From: Flammeovirga pacifica
GTDB taxonomy: Bacteria; Bacteroidota; Bacteroidia; Cytophagales; Flammeovirgaceae
Direction of reading: 5' to 3'
NCBI RefSeq assembly: GCF_000807855.2
Contig: NZ_JRYR02000001.1
Span: forward strand, 2,965,285 to 3,029,284
DNA: 64,000 nucleotides
The position numbers and the translations under genes were made by a program. Positions 52,525 to 61,541 of the stretch are shown here, piece by piece; within the stretch, counting starts at the first letter, position 1, and each line of letters begins with the position of its first letter. Below the pieces are notes generated by a model that saw only the letters and a list, made by a program, of their open reading frames with translations, made no database searches and was not told the DNA's origin.

Positions 52525-54597
52525 CTATAATTTTTGCATTTTATCTGGAGTGACTATAGCAAAGATAGTAGCATATTCAAAAGCAACTTCTTTAAATCTT
52601 TGAAAGCGACCTGAAGCACCACTATGTCCTGCTTCCATATTCGTTTTTAAGAAAATGTAATTATCACTTGTGTTTTGCACTCTTAACTTCGCGGCCCATT
52701 TTGTAGGTTCCCAATATTGTACTTGAGAATCATGTAACCCAGATGTAATCAAAATATGCGGATATTTTTTATCCTCAACTTGGTCATATGGCGAATAAGA
52801 AAGCATATAATCATAATATTCTTTATCATTAGGATTCCCCCATTCATCATATTCTCCAGTAGTTAGAGGTATTGATTCGTCCAACATTGTTGTCACTACA
52901 TCTACAAAAGGAACATCTGCAATGACTAATTTATAAAGGTCTGGACGAGCATTCACTACGGCCCCCATCAATAACCCACCTGCAGAACCTCCATTAATGA
53001 CAAACTTATCTGCTGATGTATATTTTTGATCTATCAAAAACTCTGAACAAGCTATAAAATCATCAAATGTATTTTTCTTTTTAAGAAGTTTACCGTCTTC
53101 ATACCAAGCACGACCTAAATCTTCTCCTCCTCTAATATGAGCAATGGCATAGGCATATCCTCTTTCCATCAAACTAATTCTTGAAGGAGAAAACGCAACA
53201 TCATAAGAGATTCCATAAGAACCATATCCGGTCATATATAAAGGTTGTTCTCCATTTAATTCGAAACCTTTTTTGTACACAACTGAAATAGGTACTTTCA
53301 CACCATCTTTGGCTGTTGCATATAAACGCTTAGCTTCATAATCGTTAGAATCAAACTTTCCTACTACCTTTTGCTGTTTCAAAAGCTTCTTAGTACGATC
53401 TATCATATGATAATCGTATTCAGAATAAGGAGTAGTTAAAGAGTTGTATCCAAAACGAAGAATATCTGTATTAAAATCTGGATTAGCACTTGTCCATGCC
53501 GAATAAGTTTCCTCTCCAAAATCTAAATAATGTTCTGCACCGTCTTCCCACTTAATAATTCTGATATGAACCAATCCATCTCTTCTTTCTTCAACAGCAT
53601 AAAAGTTTTTGAAAATGTCTAGCCCCTCAATCATCGTATCTGTACGATGAGCAATAACCTCTTCCCAGTTGTCTTTATTGGTAGTATCTGCAGATTCAGC
53701 CACCTTCATTAATCGGAAGTTTTTGGCTTCCCAGTTGGTCACAATATAAAAATGACCATTAAAGTGTGAAATACTGTACTCATGTTTACGTTCTCTTGGA
53801 ATAAAAGCTTTAAACTCTCCTGTAGGATTGTCTGCCTTTAATATTCTAGTTTCAGTAGTTAAAGTAGAACCTGATTCAATCGCTAAATATTCTCTTGATT
53901 TTGTTCTTCTAACACCAATCCAAAACGTATCATCCGTTTCTTCATACACCTGAACATCTTCTGATTGAGGAGTTCCTAGTGTATGTCTCCAAACTTTATC
54001 AGGACGTAATGTTTCTTTATCTTGAGTAGTATAAAAAACAGTTTTTCCATCAGCTGCCCAAACAGCGTCTCCGCTAGTATCTTCTAATACATCTTCTAAG
54101 ATTTCTTGGGTAGCAATATTTTTAAATCGAACCGTGTAGATTCTTCTACCTACAAGATCCTCTGAATAAGCCAATAAGTTTTGATCTTCGCCTACAGTCA
54201 TCCCTCCTATTTTATAATAAGATTGATCTTTAGCGTGATCATTGGCGTTAAACATCACTTCTTCTTCTGCTTCCAAAGACCCTTTTTTTCTACAGTAAAG
54301 AGGATACTCACCACCTTCAATATATCTTACATAATAAAAGTAATCTCTTGCTTTATAAGGAACACTTTCATCTTTTTCTTGAATACGGCCTTTTAACTCT
54401 TCGAAAAGATCTTCTTCGAATTGTTTGTTTTCCGACATCACATCCTCTATGTATTTATTTTCCGCATTGAGATAATCAATCACTTCTTGATTTTCTCTAT
54501 CACGCATCCAATAGTAAGGGTCTGTACGTTGGTCTCCGTGTTTTTCTAGCACTTTTGATTCACGTCGTGCAATAGGCGGTGTGATATTATTCTTCAT
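52525..54597 (-). CDS. S9 family prolyl oligopeptidase (oligopeptidase B type)
   Basis: 690-aa cytoplasmic serine peptidase with an N-terminal seven-bladed propeller (about 60-400) and a C-terminal alpha/beta-hydrolase. Catalytic triad: Ser538 in GGSAGG, Asp623 in GLHDSQV and His658 in EAGHSG. YGSYG, RGGEDLGRAWYEDGK and SPYDQVE are oligopeptidase B motifs, which favours cleavage after basic residues. No signal peptide is seen. It has its own promoter (TTG-N22-TATTTTTG) with a leader of about 15 nt and a terminator. Confidence 0.92.
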   Translation of the reverse strand: MKNNITPPIARRESKVLEKHGDQRTDPYYWMRDRENQEVIDYLNAENKYIEDVMSENKQFEEDLFEELKGRIQEKDESVPYKARDYFYYVRYIEGGEYPLYCRKKGSLEAEEEVMFNANDHAKDQSYYKIGGMTVGEDQNLLAYSEDLVGRRIYTVRFKNIATQEILEDVLEDTSGDAVWAADGKTVFYTTQDKETLRPDKVWRHTLGTPQSEDVQVYEETDDTFWIGVRRTKSREYLAIESGSTLTTETRILKADNPTGEFKAFIPRERKHEYSISHFNGHFYIVTNWEAKNFRLMKVAESADTTNKDNWEEVIAHRTDTMIEGLDIFKNFYAVEERRDGLVHIRIIKWEDGAEHYLDFGEETYSAWTSANPDFNTDILRFGYNSLTTPYSEYDYHMIDRTKKLLKQQKVVGKFDSNDYEAKRLYATAKDGVKVPISVVYKKGFELNGEQPLYMTGYGSYGISYDVAFSPSRISLMERGYAYAIAHIRGGEDLGRAWYEDGKLLKKKNTFDDFIACSEFLIDQKYTSADKFVINGGSAGGLLMGAVVNARPDLYKLVIADVPFVDVVTTMLDESIPLTTGEYDEWGNPNDKEYYDYMLSYSPYDQVEDKKYPHILITSGLHDSQVQYWEPTKWAAKLRVQNTSDNYIFLKTNMEAGHSGASGRFQRFKEVAFEYATIFAIVTPDKMQKL

Positions 54598-54616
54598 TAT
54601 TTTCTCAGTTAGAAAA

Positions 54617-54649
54617 CAAAAATAAGCTTAATACTTGAATTCACTTCAA
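54617..54649 (-). promoter_or_regulatory. Promoter of the S9 peptidase gene
   Basis: On the minus strand, TTG at 54649-54647, a 22-nt spacer and TATTTTTG at 54624-54617. Both boxes and the spacing fit the Bacteroidota consensus. It is identical in spacer and -7 box to the promoters at 35334 and 60926. Confidence 0.72.
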
Positions 54650-54690
54650 AAAAGAGGTACGAATTGAAACATATTTAGAAGAAAATTCGA

Positions 54691-54772
54691 AAGTGTTCAC
54701 TTTTGAATAACAAAGTGTTCAACCCGTTGCATTGTGTTCGGTATCGAACGTGATTTTATGAATAACAACGTG
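54691..54772. repeat. Repeat array in the divergent promoter region
   Basis: AAGTGTTCA occurs at 54691-54699 and 54713-54721 (22 nt apart, about two helical turns), with a variant TTGTGTTCG at 54732-54740 that forms the palindrome GTTCG-GTAT-CGAAC. TGAATAACAAAGTG (54704-54717) recurs as TGAATAACAACGTG (54759-54772). The array sits in the region upstream of both the S9 peptidase and the TPR-like gene and looks like a multi-site operator. I do not know the regulator. Confidence 0.5.
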
Positions 54773-54882
54773 ATAAATTGTCTTAAAACAATGATTACCA
54801 ATATGTTACAATTTATTGGCATCAAGTTGGAATAATAGTAAATGTGTCAAATTAATTTTTAAAACAAATACTAAATACAACT

Positions 54883-55293
54883 ATGAAACATTTTATCATC
54901 TCTCTATCATTATTATTATCATTAGGATTTTCATCTTTCGCAAATACAAATGAATTAGAGGTTCCAACCGAAGCAAGTTCAGCCAAATTAGTTAATATGA
55001 TTAATAACGCTGAAGCTTCAGATTATAAAACATACACTAAAGCAGCGATGTTCGCTATCAACTGGAATGCAGATTTAGCTCTTGCAAAAGAATGGATTGA
55101 TCATGCATTATCAGTTAAAGAAAATAGTCAGACAGTAGAGGTGTTAGGTGATTATTATGTTAGAACTGGTCAAGTAGAAAAAGCTAAAGCAGCTTATTTT
55201 AAAGCTTTAGAATTAGGTTTATTCTCTGTAGACCAAGAAGATATTAATAGAATGCAAAGAAAAGTTCTTGTGTATGCAAGACCTCAAAAATAA
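54883..55293 (+). CDS. Small secreted TPR-like protein
   Basis: 136 aa with a clear signal peptide ending SSFA. The mature part is helical, with a TPR-like pair at about 60-115 (ALAKEWIDHALSVKENSQTVEVLGDYYVRTGQVEKAKAAYFKALELG). It has no catalytic residues and likely mediates protein interaction in the periplasm. Function is unknown. A terminator follows. Confidence 0.78.
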   Translation: MKHFIISLSLLLSLGFSSFANTNELEVPTEASSAKLVNMINNAEASDYKTYTKAAMFAINWNADLALAKEWIDHALSVKENSQTVEVLGDYYVRTGQVEKAKAAYFKALELGLFSVDQEDINRMQRKVLVYARPQK

Positions 55294-55328
55294 AAATAAT
55301 AGTAGTAGTTTATCACAATTGTAATTCG

Positions 55329-55361
55329 AAAAGCCAAGGGAAAAATTCTCTTGGCTTTTTT
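55329..55361 (+). terminator. Rho-independent terminator after the TPR-like gene
   Basis: AAAAGCCAAG with GGA pairs with TCT and CTTGGCTTTT (13 bp, one wobble), followed by T. Confidence 0.88.
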
Positions 55362-55416
55362 GTTGTCAGAAAATTCCTCACTAACTTCATAGAAATAACG
55401 ATTCTAACTATTTCTC

Positions 55417-56736
55417 ATGAACGAAGACTTTTTACACTTTGTATGGCAATACAAGTATTTTCAGCAATCTCATATTTTCACCACTCATCAAGAAAAAATT
55501 CAGGTTTTATTTCCTGGATATTACAATCATCATGCAGGCCCCGATTTTTTGGATGCTTCTGTTCTTATTAATGATATAGAATGGCATGGACATATAGAAA
55601 TTCATCAAAAAGCCTCAGAATGGTATCAGCACCAACATCAAGATGATTTAAAATACGATAATGTTATTCTTCATGTGGTTTTAGATTTTGATATAGAAGT
55701 ATATCATCAAGATAAAACGGCCATTCCCTGCTTAGAATTAAAAAATTTATTGATGACCGATGTTGTTCATAATTATAGAAAGTTACTGCAAACAAATCAT
55801 TCTATTGCCTGTAAAGAACAAATACAATATGTTCCAAGGTTAAAAAGAATTCAGATGCTTGATCGGATTTTACTCGAAAGAGTACAAAGAAAGGCAAATC
55901 ATATCCTTCAATTACTGGAAGAAAAAAAGCGAGATTGGGAAGAAACCACTTATACGTGTTTAGCCGAATACTTAGGCATGAAAGTGAACAATACCTCTTT
56001 AAAAAAATTAGCTGATAGTATCCCTGCCAAACTTCTTCGATTAAATGCACATTTACCCATCACGAATGAAGCCCTTTTATTTGGTGCTGCTGGCTTTCTC
56101 GATGACAATAAATTAGATGTATACGCTGAAAAATTAAAAAAAGAGTATCGATTTTTAAAACACAAATACAATATTAATAACAAAGGGATGAGTCTGCATG
56201 AATGGAATTTCTTAAGGCTTAGACCTGCCAACTTCCCTAGTCTTAGAATTGCTCAGCTTTCGGGTTTGATGACACAAATACCTCATCTATGCTCTGCTTT
56301 TTTACATATTCAAAATAAACAGGCTTTTTACCGTTTGATGGATGTTGCTCCCTCCTCCTATTGGTTGAATCATTATAAATTTGGTACTCCGACAAAAAAA
56401 GAACAACTAAAAAAATTGGGGACAAAAACTTTAGACTCCATCATCATCAATGTGATAGTACCCTTACAGTTTGCCTACGGTATAGATAAAGGAAATGAAC
56501 ATTTTAAAGAGAAAGCAATTGATTTACTTGAATCAATTCCTGCAGAAAATAATAAAATCACTAAAGCGTATACTGCTATTGGCTTAAATAATAGAACATC
56601 TCTTGATTCTCAGGCTTTTTTAGAACTTTACAATGGATATTGTCAGCCCAAAAAGTGTATGAATTGTTGTATTGGACATCACTTAATGAGTAAAAAAAGT
56701 ACTCGATCATATATTGCAATTGAAAAACAATCATAA
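55417..56736 (+). CDS. DUF2851 family protein
   Basis: 439-aa cytoplasmic protein of the DUF2851 family, widely conserved in Bacteroidota with unknown function. The N-terminus FLHFVWQYKYF, LFPGYYNHHAGPDFLDASVLINDIEWHGHIEIHQKASEW and YDNVILHVVLDFD are the hallmark stretches; a restriction-endonuclease-like beta core with GPDF and EWHGHIEIH acid and His residues is suggestive of a nuclease fold, but this is a guess. The C-terminus has a CMNCCIGHHL cysteine cluster that could bind metal. It is followed by an ArsR-type regulator. Confidence 0.85.
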   Translation: MNEDFLHFVWQYKYFQQSHIFTTHQEKIQVLFPGYYNHHAGPDFLDASVLINDIEWHGHIEIHQKASEWYQHQHQDDLKYDNVILHVVLDFDIEVYHQDKTAIPCLELKNLLMTDVVHNYRKLLQTNHSIACKEQIQYVPRLKRIQMLDRILLERVQRKANHILQLLEEKKRDWEETTYTCLAEYLGMKVNNTSLKKLADSIPAKLLRLNAHLPITNEALLFGAAGFLDDNKLDVYAEKLKKEYRFLKHKYNINNKGMSLHEWNFLRLRPANFPSLRIAQLSGLMTQIPHLCSAFLHIQNKQAFYRLMDVAPSSYWLNHYKFGTPTKKEQLKKLGTKTLDSIIINVIVPLQFAYGIDKGNEHFKEKAIDLLESIPAENNKITKAYTAIGLNNRTSLDSQAFLELYNGYCQPKKCMNCCIGHHLMSKKSTRSYIAIEKQS

Positions 56737-56775
56737 TAAACTACTTTATCATATGATCATTTATTCATGAATGAC

Positions 56776-56783
56776 TATATTTG
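56776..56783 (+). promoter_or_regulatory. -7 box of the arsR-like gene
   Basis: TATATTTG matches TAnnTTTG, 53 nt before the preferred start. No TTG at -33. Confidence 0.4.
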
Positions 56784-56836
56784 TGTAATTACTCATCTGT
56801 TTTGTAGTGGTGAGTCACTTTTATCAGAATAGGATT

Positions 56837-57127
56837 ATGGAATACGATAAGGCAGAAAAAGCGGCTTTTATTTTAAAAACAATTGCCCACCCAGTTCGAT
56901 TAAGAATTTTGGAATTATTGGATTGTAACAATCGATTAAGTGTGAGCGAAATTTGTGAACGATTAAATTGCGAGCAATCACTCACGTCTCATCATTTATC
57001 TAATATGAAATTAAAAGGGATTTTATCTTCTCAGCGTGAGGGAAAGAATATTTTCTATTCTCTTAAAGAAAAAGCTGTAATGAATATCATGTCTTGCCTA
57101 GAAGAGTGTAAATGTAATATGGGTTAA
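56837..57127 (+). CDS. ArsR/SmtB-family winged-helix regulator
   Basis: 96 aa from ATG 56837; the frame reaches back to GTG 56807 (106 aa), but the ATG is more likely. The HTH is LSVSEICERLNCEQSLTSHHLSNMKLKGILSSQREGKNIFYSL. Aligned with the ArsR metal-site motif ELCVCDLC, EICERLNC keeps the first and third cysteine (Cys40, Cys45) and has Arg at the second. Three more cysteines lie at the C-terminus (Cys87, Cys91, Cys93), so metal or redox sensing is plausible. It converges on the BamA-like gene 3 nt away; no metal-resistance gene is adjacent. Confidence 0.85.
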   Translation: MEYDKAEKAAFILKTIAHPVRLRILELLDCNNRLSVSEICERLNCEQSLTSHHLSNMKLKGILSSQREGKNIFYSLKEKAVMNIMSCLEECKCNMG

Positions 57128-57130
57128 GTG

Positions 57131-58624
57131 TTATAAGTCTACAGAATAGTAGAAATACAACCCTCCTCCATCTCCATGACGGTTAAATGAGTATTCAAAT
57201 TTGAGTACTGAACTATAAAACGTTACGAAGTCAATACCAAATCCATAACCTAATAGTGGCGTATTTGTAAACTGAGCATTACTTGGGTCAACGCCGTTAA
57301 ACCTAGCATAACCTGAATCTACATATCCTTTAATCAAAACATCTATAGGAACTCTTTTGATATGTTTTGAGCGTATGATATTTTGGAAACTCAAAGAAGT
57401 TGAAAATGCTCTTAAGCGAAGTTCATTTTTAAATACCCCTGCATTTTGTCCTTCAATTACATAATTATCGTAGCCTCTAACCAACATATTTCCATACCCT
57501 AATGCTCTCATTTGATTGTAAGGTACTTTTTCAGGGAAACCTAGTTTACCAGCAAAACCAATAGAATAATAAAAACGGTTGGCCTGATTGATATTCCAAA
57601 AACGCCATGTAGACCATTCTAAGTTTAAATTATTAAGATCACCAAAGACTCCAAGCCCTACCTTTTCTAAGCCAAATTGTAGGTAATACCCATTTAACGG
57701 ATAACTGGTAATATCTCTTTTATCTCGAGTGTAGGTGTACTTCATAGAGAAATACCTTAACTCTGTTCTTCCGTCTAAAAAGAAATCTGGATTTAGTTGA
57801 GCAATAGTATCATTAACCATATCATAGGTAAACCCAAAGTTTAAATTATGATGATCATAAAATCCATATCTTTTTCCGAAGTTCACATTACCTGTCCATG
57901 ACCTTCTTTGTACCTCAGTATCATTTTCATATTCTACAAACTTATTTTCTTCTGTTTTATAAGCAACAGTAGTTTCTTCTTTGTAGCTCGTTCTAAAGGA
58001 AAGACTGGTTTTTTGTTTTTTATCGATATATGGAAAAGAATATCCTAAAGTAAACTGTCTAGAAAAACCTAATTTAATTAGTAAGTGAAGTGTTTCATTT
58101 CTTCCTCTCATATTTTTCTGCTTAAAATCTAAACCATATTGGATTCTTCCTAGATCAGCATCTCTGTTATTCCACCATTCATTAAAACTTCTATCTGCTA
58201 ATTCTATCAGTGGTACAGGCCAAGTATACCACCTTTCTACCATGATAAAATCAACATTTATGGTATCATCTCCTTGATCTGTAATTAATACATCTACAGA
58301 CTCAAAAAGCTGTGTATTAAATACTTTATTTCTTTCCGAAGTGATATATTGTTTTATTCCTTTCTTTGGAACTAAAGATCCATCTCTAATATCTAACTCT
58401 CTAGTTATAATTTTAGGATGTGTTTTTTTGTTACCTATAAATGAAATGGCATTTATACGTACGTAGCCAACAGTATCTTTTTCATATTGATCTAATCCAG
58501 TCAGAAGCAAATCATTTTGTGCTATTGATGGAAAAGATAATAAAACTAAAAGACCAATAAATGATACAACTAACTTTAGTTTAAACTGATGGGATCTATA
58601 TGTATTTTTAATTCTCTTTCTCAC
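57131..58624 (-). CDS. BamA/TamA-like outer-membrane protein with POTRA domain
   Basis: About 497 aa. The N-terminal region has a signal peptide (KLVVSFIGLLVLLSFPSIAQ). One POTRA-like domain is at about 45-130 (INAISFIGNKKTHPKIITRELDI to DTINVDFIMVERW). Then a 16-strand-type barrel of the Omp85 (surface antigen) family runs to the C-terminal FYFYYSVDL. With a single POTRA it is smaller than BamA, closer to TamA-like or Bacteroidota-specific Omp85 proteins. The frame opens at TTG 58645; GTG 58624 is preferred because no ATG exists and it gives a short basic n-region. Role in insertion of surface proteins is inference. Confidence 0.82.
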   Translation of the reverse strand: MRKRIKNTYRSHQFKLKLVVSFIGLLVLLSFPSIAQNDLLLTGLDQYEKDTVGYVRINAISFIGNKKTHPKIITRELDIRDGSLVPKKGIKQYITSERNKVFNTQLFESVDVLITDQGDDTINVDFIMVERWYTWPVPLIELADRSFNEWWNNRDADLGRIQYGLDFKQKNMRGRNETLHLLIKLGFSRQFTLGYSFPYIDKKQKTSLSFRTSYKEETTVAYKTEENKFVEYENDTEVQRRSWTGNVNFGKRYGFYDHHNLNFGFTYDMVNDTIAQLNPDFFLDGRTELRYFSMKYTYTRDKRDITSYPLNGYYLQFGLEKVGLGVFGDLNNLNLEWSTWRFWNINQANRFYYSIGFAGKLGFPEKVPYNQMRALGYGNMLVRGYDNYVIEGQNAGVFKNELRLRAFSTSLSFQNIIRSKHIKRVPIDVLIKGYVDSGYARFNGVDPSNAQFTNTPLLGYGFGIDFVTFYSSVLKFEYSFNRHGDGGGLYFYYSVDL

Positions 58625-58843
58625 AAGGCTTGTTAAAAAAATCAAGCTTTTTTATGTTCAACTAAGATTGTTCCTTTATTTATAGAAAAGCACAATAAGT
58701 CGATTATATTTGTTAAATAAATGCTTTGTCAATGCAATATCGAATATACAATATATATTCTTTTATTTTCTTGATGAACCATTTGTTTGTATTAATAATT
58801 TAAAATTTAATTAATTATCAAAGGAAGCGTAAAAATAAACGAA

Positions 58844-60883
58844 ATGTTCAGCTTTAGCAGCGTAAAAAGAATCAGTACCATTGCATGTATTGTCAGTTGG
58901 GTATTGCTTCTGATTATAGGTGTACAAGAACAATATCTAACGGATTATAATATCCCTCACGCTCCTTTTCCTTCTTTTGTAAAAGGGTTGATCCTTAATA
59001 TTTGGATTATTACCACCTATTTTAATATTTGGATCTTTTTCCAACCAAAAGAACGGGACTTTCAAGGGCTACTATGGCAAATATTTGTCGTTGCTTTACT
59101 CTCAACCTTACTTTCTATGGGAGTAAATGTATTGCTTACTTGGTTGAGAGATGAATTAAAATATAACCTTCCCTTTTTATATGCTATCTTTTTCCATATT
59201 GAGTTTACCTTACTAATGACTTTGTTGATTAGTACTTTTGTAACTTGGAAAAAGCTTATTTTGTTTGAACAGACTCGGTTTACCCATTATTCATGGCTTT
59301 TATTCGAGATATTTTTAGGCATTACAATGATTGCCCATTTCTTTAGAATTGGTACTATTGATGTCTATTTCAAGATTCCTAGTATATTTCTTACTATATG
59401 GATCTTGATGATTTCGATAAATGTTCGATGGGTACCTCACTTAAACTTCCAACAAAAAATTCAAGGTATTTTTAAACTAGGCTTTATCATGTTAGCATTG
59501 AGCTATTTTGTAGCTAGTTTAAAATTCTACTTTTACGAGCAATCTTTAGTTTCTGATGAACTTATCAAAAACCTGTTTCCACTTACCTTATTAATATTTG
59601 TGTTTGTGTATGCTGCATCTTCAACACTTTTTATGTTGTTCAGTTTACCAACATCCAGTGTTTTTGAGAAAAAAGAGCAAGAGATTTCTAGCTTTAGAGA
59701 CTTAAGTTTAGCGGTAAGAGATGGAAAAAAAGAATCGGATGTATACAGAGTTTTACTTAACAGTTCGCTTAAAAGTATACAAGCAGATGCCGGTTGGATT
59801 ATGAGTAATGACTACGAAGTAAAAGTAGTTACTGGTATTACAGAAGAGGATGTAATGCAAGTTCTAAGTGATCTTAGAGATGCACCTTACAACGGTGGTG
59901 CTCCTTTAAAACTAAACTACCAACCCTATTTTAGAAAAGAGAATGCCAATAGAAATTACCGTTCTATTTTGGCTATACCAATTATAGTAGATCAACAAGT
60001 AAGAGATTCATTAATTTTGGTAAAGAAGTTACATAATTCTATTGATTCTGTCATGCAATCGACTGTCAATACCTATGTTGCTCAAGCAGGAATTGCTTTA
60101 TTCAACCTTGATCTTCTTTCGAAAGCTGTAAAAAATGAGGTCTACAAAAACTCTATGCAAATTGCTAAACAAACACAAGAAGCATTAATGCCTAAGAGTT
60201 TAGAAATTAACGAAAACATCGAAAGCTATGTAACTTGGGAACCCGCAATTGTTGTAGGTGGTGATTATTATGATATGCACCGTATCAATGATCATGAAGT
60301 AAGTTTCATTATTGCAGATGTTTCTGGTAAAGGTCCTAAAGCAGCTTTTAATATGGCTCAAATGAAAGGGATCTATCAATCTTTAGCAAGAGAAGAAAAT
60401 ATAAAACCTGATGAGTTTTTCACAAAGGCTAACGCCGCTTTAACAGGTTGTATTCAAAGAGATACTTTTATTACAGCTACTTACCTACATATTAATACAG
60501 ATGAGATGAAAATTGACTTTGCAAGAGCAGGTCATTGTCCTACGCTGTATTATGATACACAAAAACAAGAAGCTCAATTCTTAGAAAATAGAGGACTTGG
60601 TTTAGGTATCGTTAGAAACAACTCTTACAATAAGTTTATCCATAATCACGAGATTAAATACAATCCTAGCGACTTAATGATTCTCTATACTGATGGTATT
60701 ACAGAAGCAAGAAGCAAGAATGGTGTCGATGAATATGGCTATGAGCATATGAAAAAAATTGTAGAAGAACATCATCAGTTACCTTTAAAAGAAATTGCCA
60801 ATAAAATCTTAAACGATGTTTACGGATTTATGGGAAAACAAGCAATGGATGATGATTTCACTCTTTTATTGATCAGGTTATAA
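58844..60883 (+). CDS. Membrane-bound SpoIIE-type PP2C phosphatase with GAF domain
   Basis: 679 aa. About seven membrane segments to residue 275, then a GAF-like sensor at about 290-420, then a PP2C/SpoIIE domain from about 460. Metal-site motifs are GGDYYDMH, ADVSGKGPKAAF, TDGITEAR and MDDDFTLLL. Such proteins dephosphorylate anti-sigma antagonists in partner-switching signalling. No anti-sigma or STAS gene is adjacent. Co-transcription with DUF4199 is unlikely, since a promoter lies between. Confidence 0.9.
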   Translation: MFSFSSVKRISTIACIVSWVLLLIIGVQEQYLTDYNIPHAPFPSFVKGLILNIWIITTYFNIWIFFQPKERDFQGLLWQIFVVALLSTLLSMGVNVLLTWLRDELKYNLPFLYAIFFHIEFTLLMTLLISTFVTWKKLILFEQTRFTHYSWLLFEIFLGITMIAHFFRIGTIDVYFKIPSIFLTIWILMISINVRWVPHLNFQQKIQGIFKLGFIMLALSYFVASLKFYFYEQSLVSDELIKNLFPLTLLIFVFVYAASSTLFMLFSLPTSSVFEKKEQEISSFRDLSLAVRDGKKESDVYRVLLNSSLKSIQADAGWIMSNDYEVKVVTGITEEDVMQVLSDLRDAPYNGGAPLKLNYQPYFRKENANRNYRSILAIPIIVDQQVRDSLILVKKLHNSIDSVMQSTVNTYVAQAGIALFNLDLLSKAVKNEVYKNSMQIAKQTQEALMPKSLEINENIESYVTWEPAIVVGGDYYDMHRINDHEVSFIIADVSGKGPKAAFNMAQMKGIYQSLAREENIKPDEFFTKANAALTGCIQRDTFITATYLHINTDEMKIDFARAGHCPTLYYDTQKQEAQFLENRGLGLGIVRNNSYNKFIHNHEIKYNPSDLMILYTDGITEARSKNGVDEYGYEHMKKIVEEHHQLPLKEIANKILNDVYGFMGKQAMDDDFTLLLIRL

Positions 60884-60925
60884 TTCTCATTAAAAGATTC
60901 TCAATACATTTTATTATCCTTTTTA

Positions 60926-60958
60926 TTGCCACACTTTTTAAAGTATGCTGTATTTTTG
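60926..60958 (+). promoter_or_regulatory. Promoter of the DUF4199 operon
   Basis: TTG (60926-60928), 22-nt spacer, TATTTTTG (60951-60958), start codon 20 nt later. Confidence 0.7.
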
Positions 60959-60977
60959 TGGCGATTAAATCATCATT

Positions 60978-61538
60978 ATGAAAGAACAAACACAAACTGC
61001 AGATAAAACTGTAAAATTTATACGTCCTGAGTTATTTCAAGTAGGTGCAATATTTGGTGTTATCGCTGCATTAACCTGCTTTGCTTATACAATGTCGCTT
61101 TACGGATTAGGTCTTCATGCATTTGGTAAATGGAAATATCTATACTTTCCTATATATGGTATTTTCTTCGCAGGGTCTATGACCTACTTCAGATTAAAAG
61201 TAAACCAAGGCAGAATGTTAGCACCTCACGGTATTCTTATAGGAATGACCCTAAACCTTGTTGCTTCTACATTGTATGGTATTTTTCTACAACTTATTCT
61301 AAGCACTAAAGATATAGGTCAAAGTATGTTAGATAGACATGCTACAGAATTAAAGTTGATGATGATGCAAGGGAAAGAGCAAATTATTGAATCTATTGGT
61401 GAAGCTGAATTCAATAGTCAAATAGAAAAGCTAAATCATATTTCTGCAGACATTATGGCAGTAGATCAAGCAATTGGTATGCTTATGTTTGGGGTATTTG
61501 CATCCTTCTTATTTATGTTGATTACTAAAAGAAAATAG
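60978..61538 (+). CDS. DUF4199 membrane protein
   Basis: 186-aa Bacteroidota membrane protein: segments at about 22-44, 52-75, 84-110 and 155-180, with a charged helix between the last two. FQVGAIFGVIAALTCFAYTMSLYGLGLHAFGKWKYLYFPIYGIFFAGSMTYFR is the family core. Function unknown. It lies 3 nt before the YggS-type gene, so the two form an operon. Confidence 0.82.
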   Translation: MKEQTQTADKTVKFIRPELFQVGAIFGVIAALTCFAYTMSLYGLGLHAFGKWKYLYFPIYGIFFAGSMTYFRLKVNQGRMLAPHGILIGMTLNLVASTLYGIFLQLILSTKDIGQSMLDRHATELKLMMMQGKEQIIESIGEAEFNSQIEKLNHISADIMAVDQAIGMLMFGVFASFLFMLITKRK

Positions 61539-61541
61539 ATC

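Noticed and set aside
54691-54772. A sigma-54 promoter at the repeat array
   Set aside because: No TGGC-N8-TTGC element with the required GG/GC spacing is present; only an isolated TTGCA occurs.
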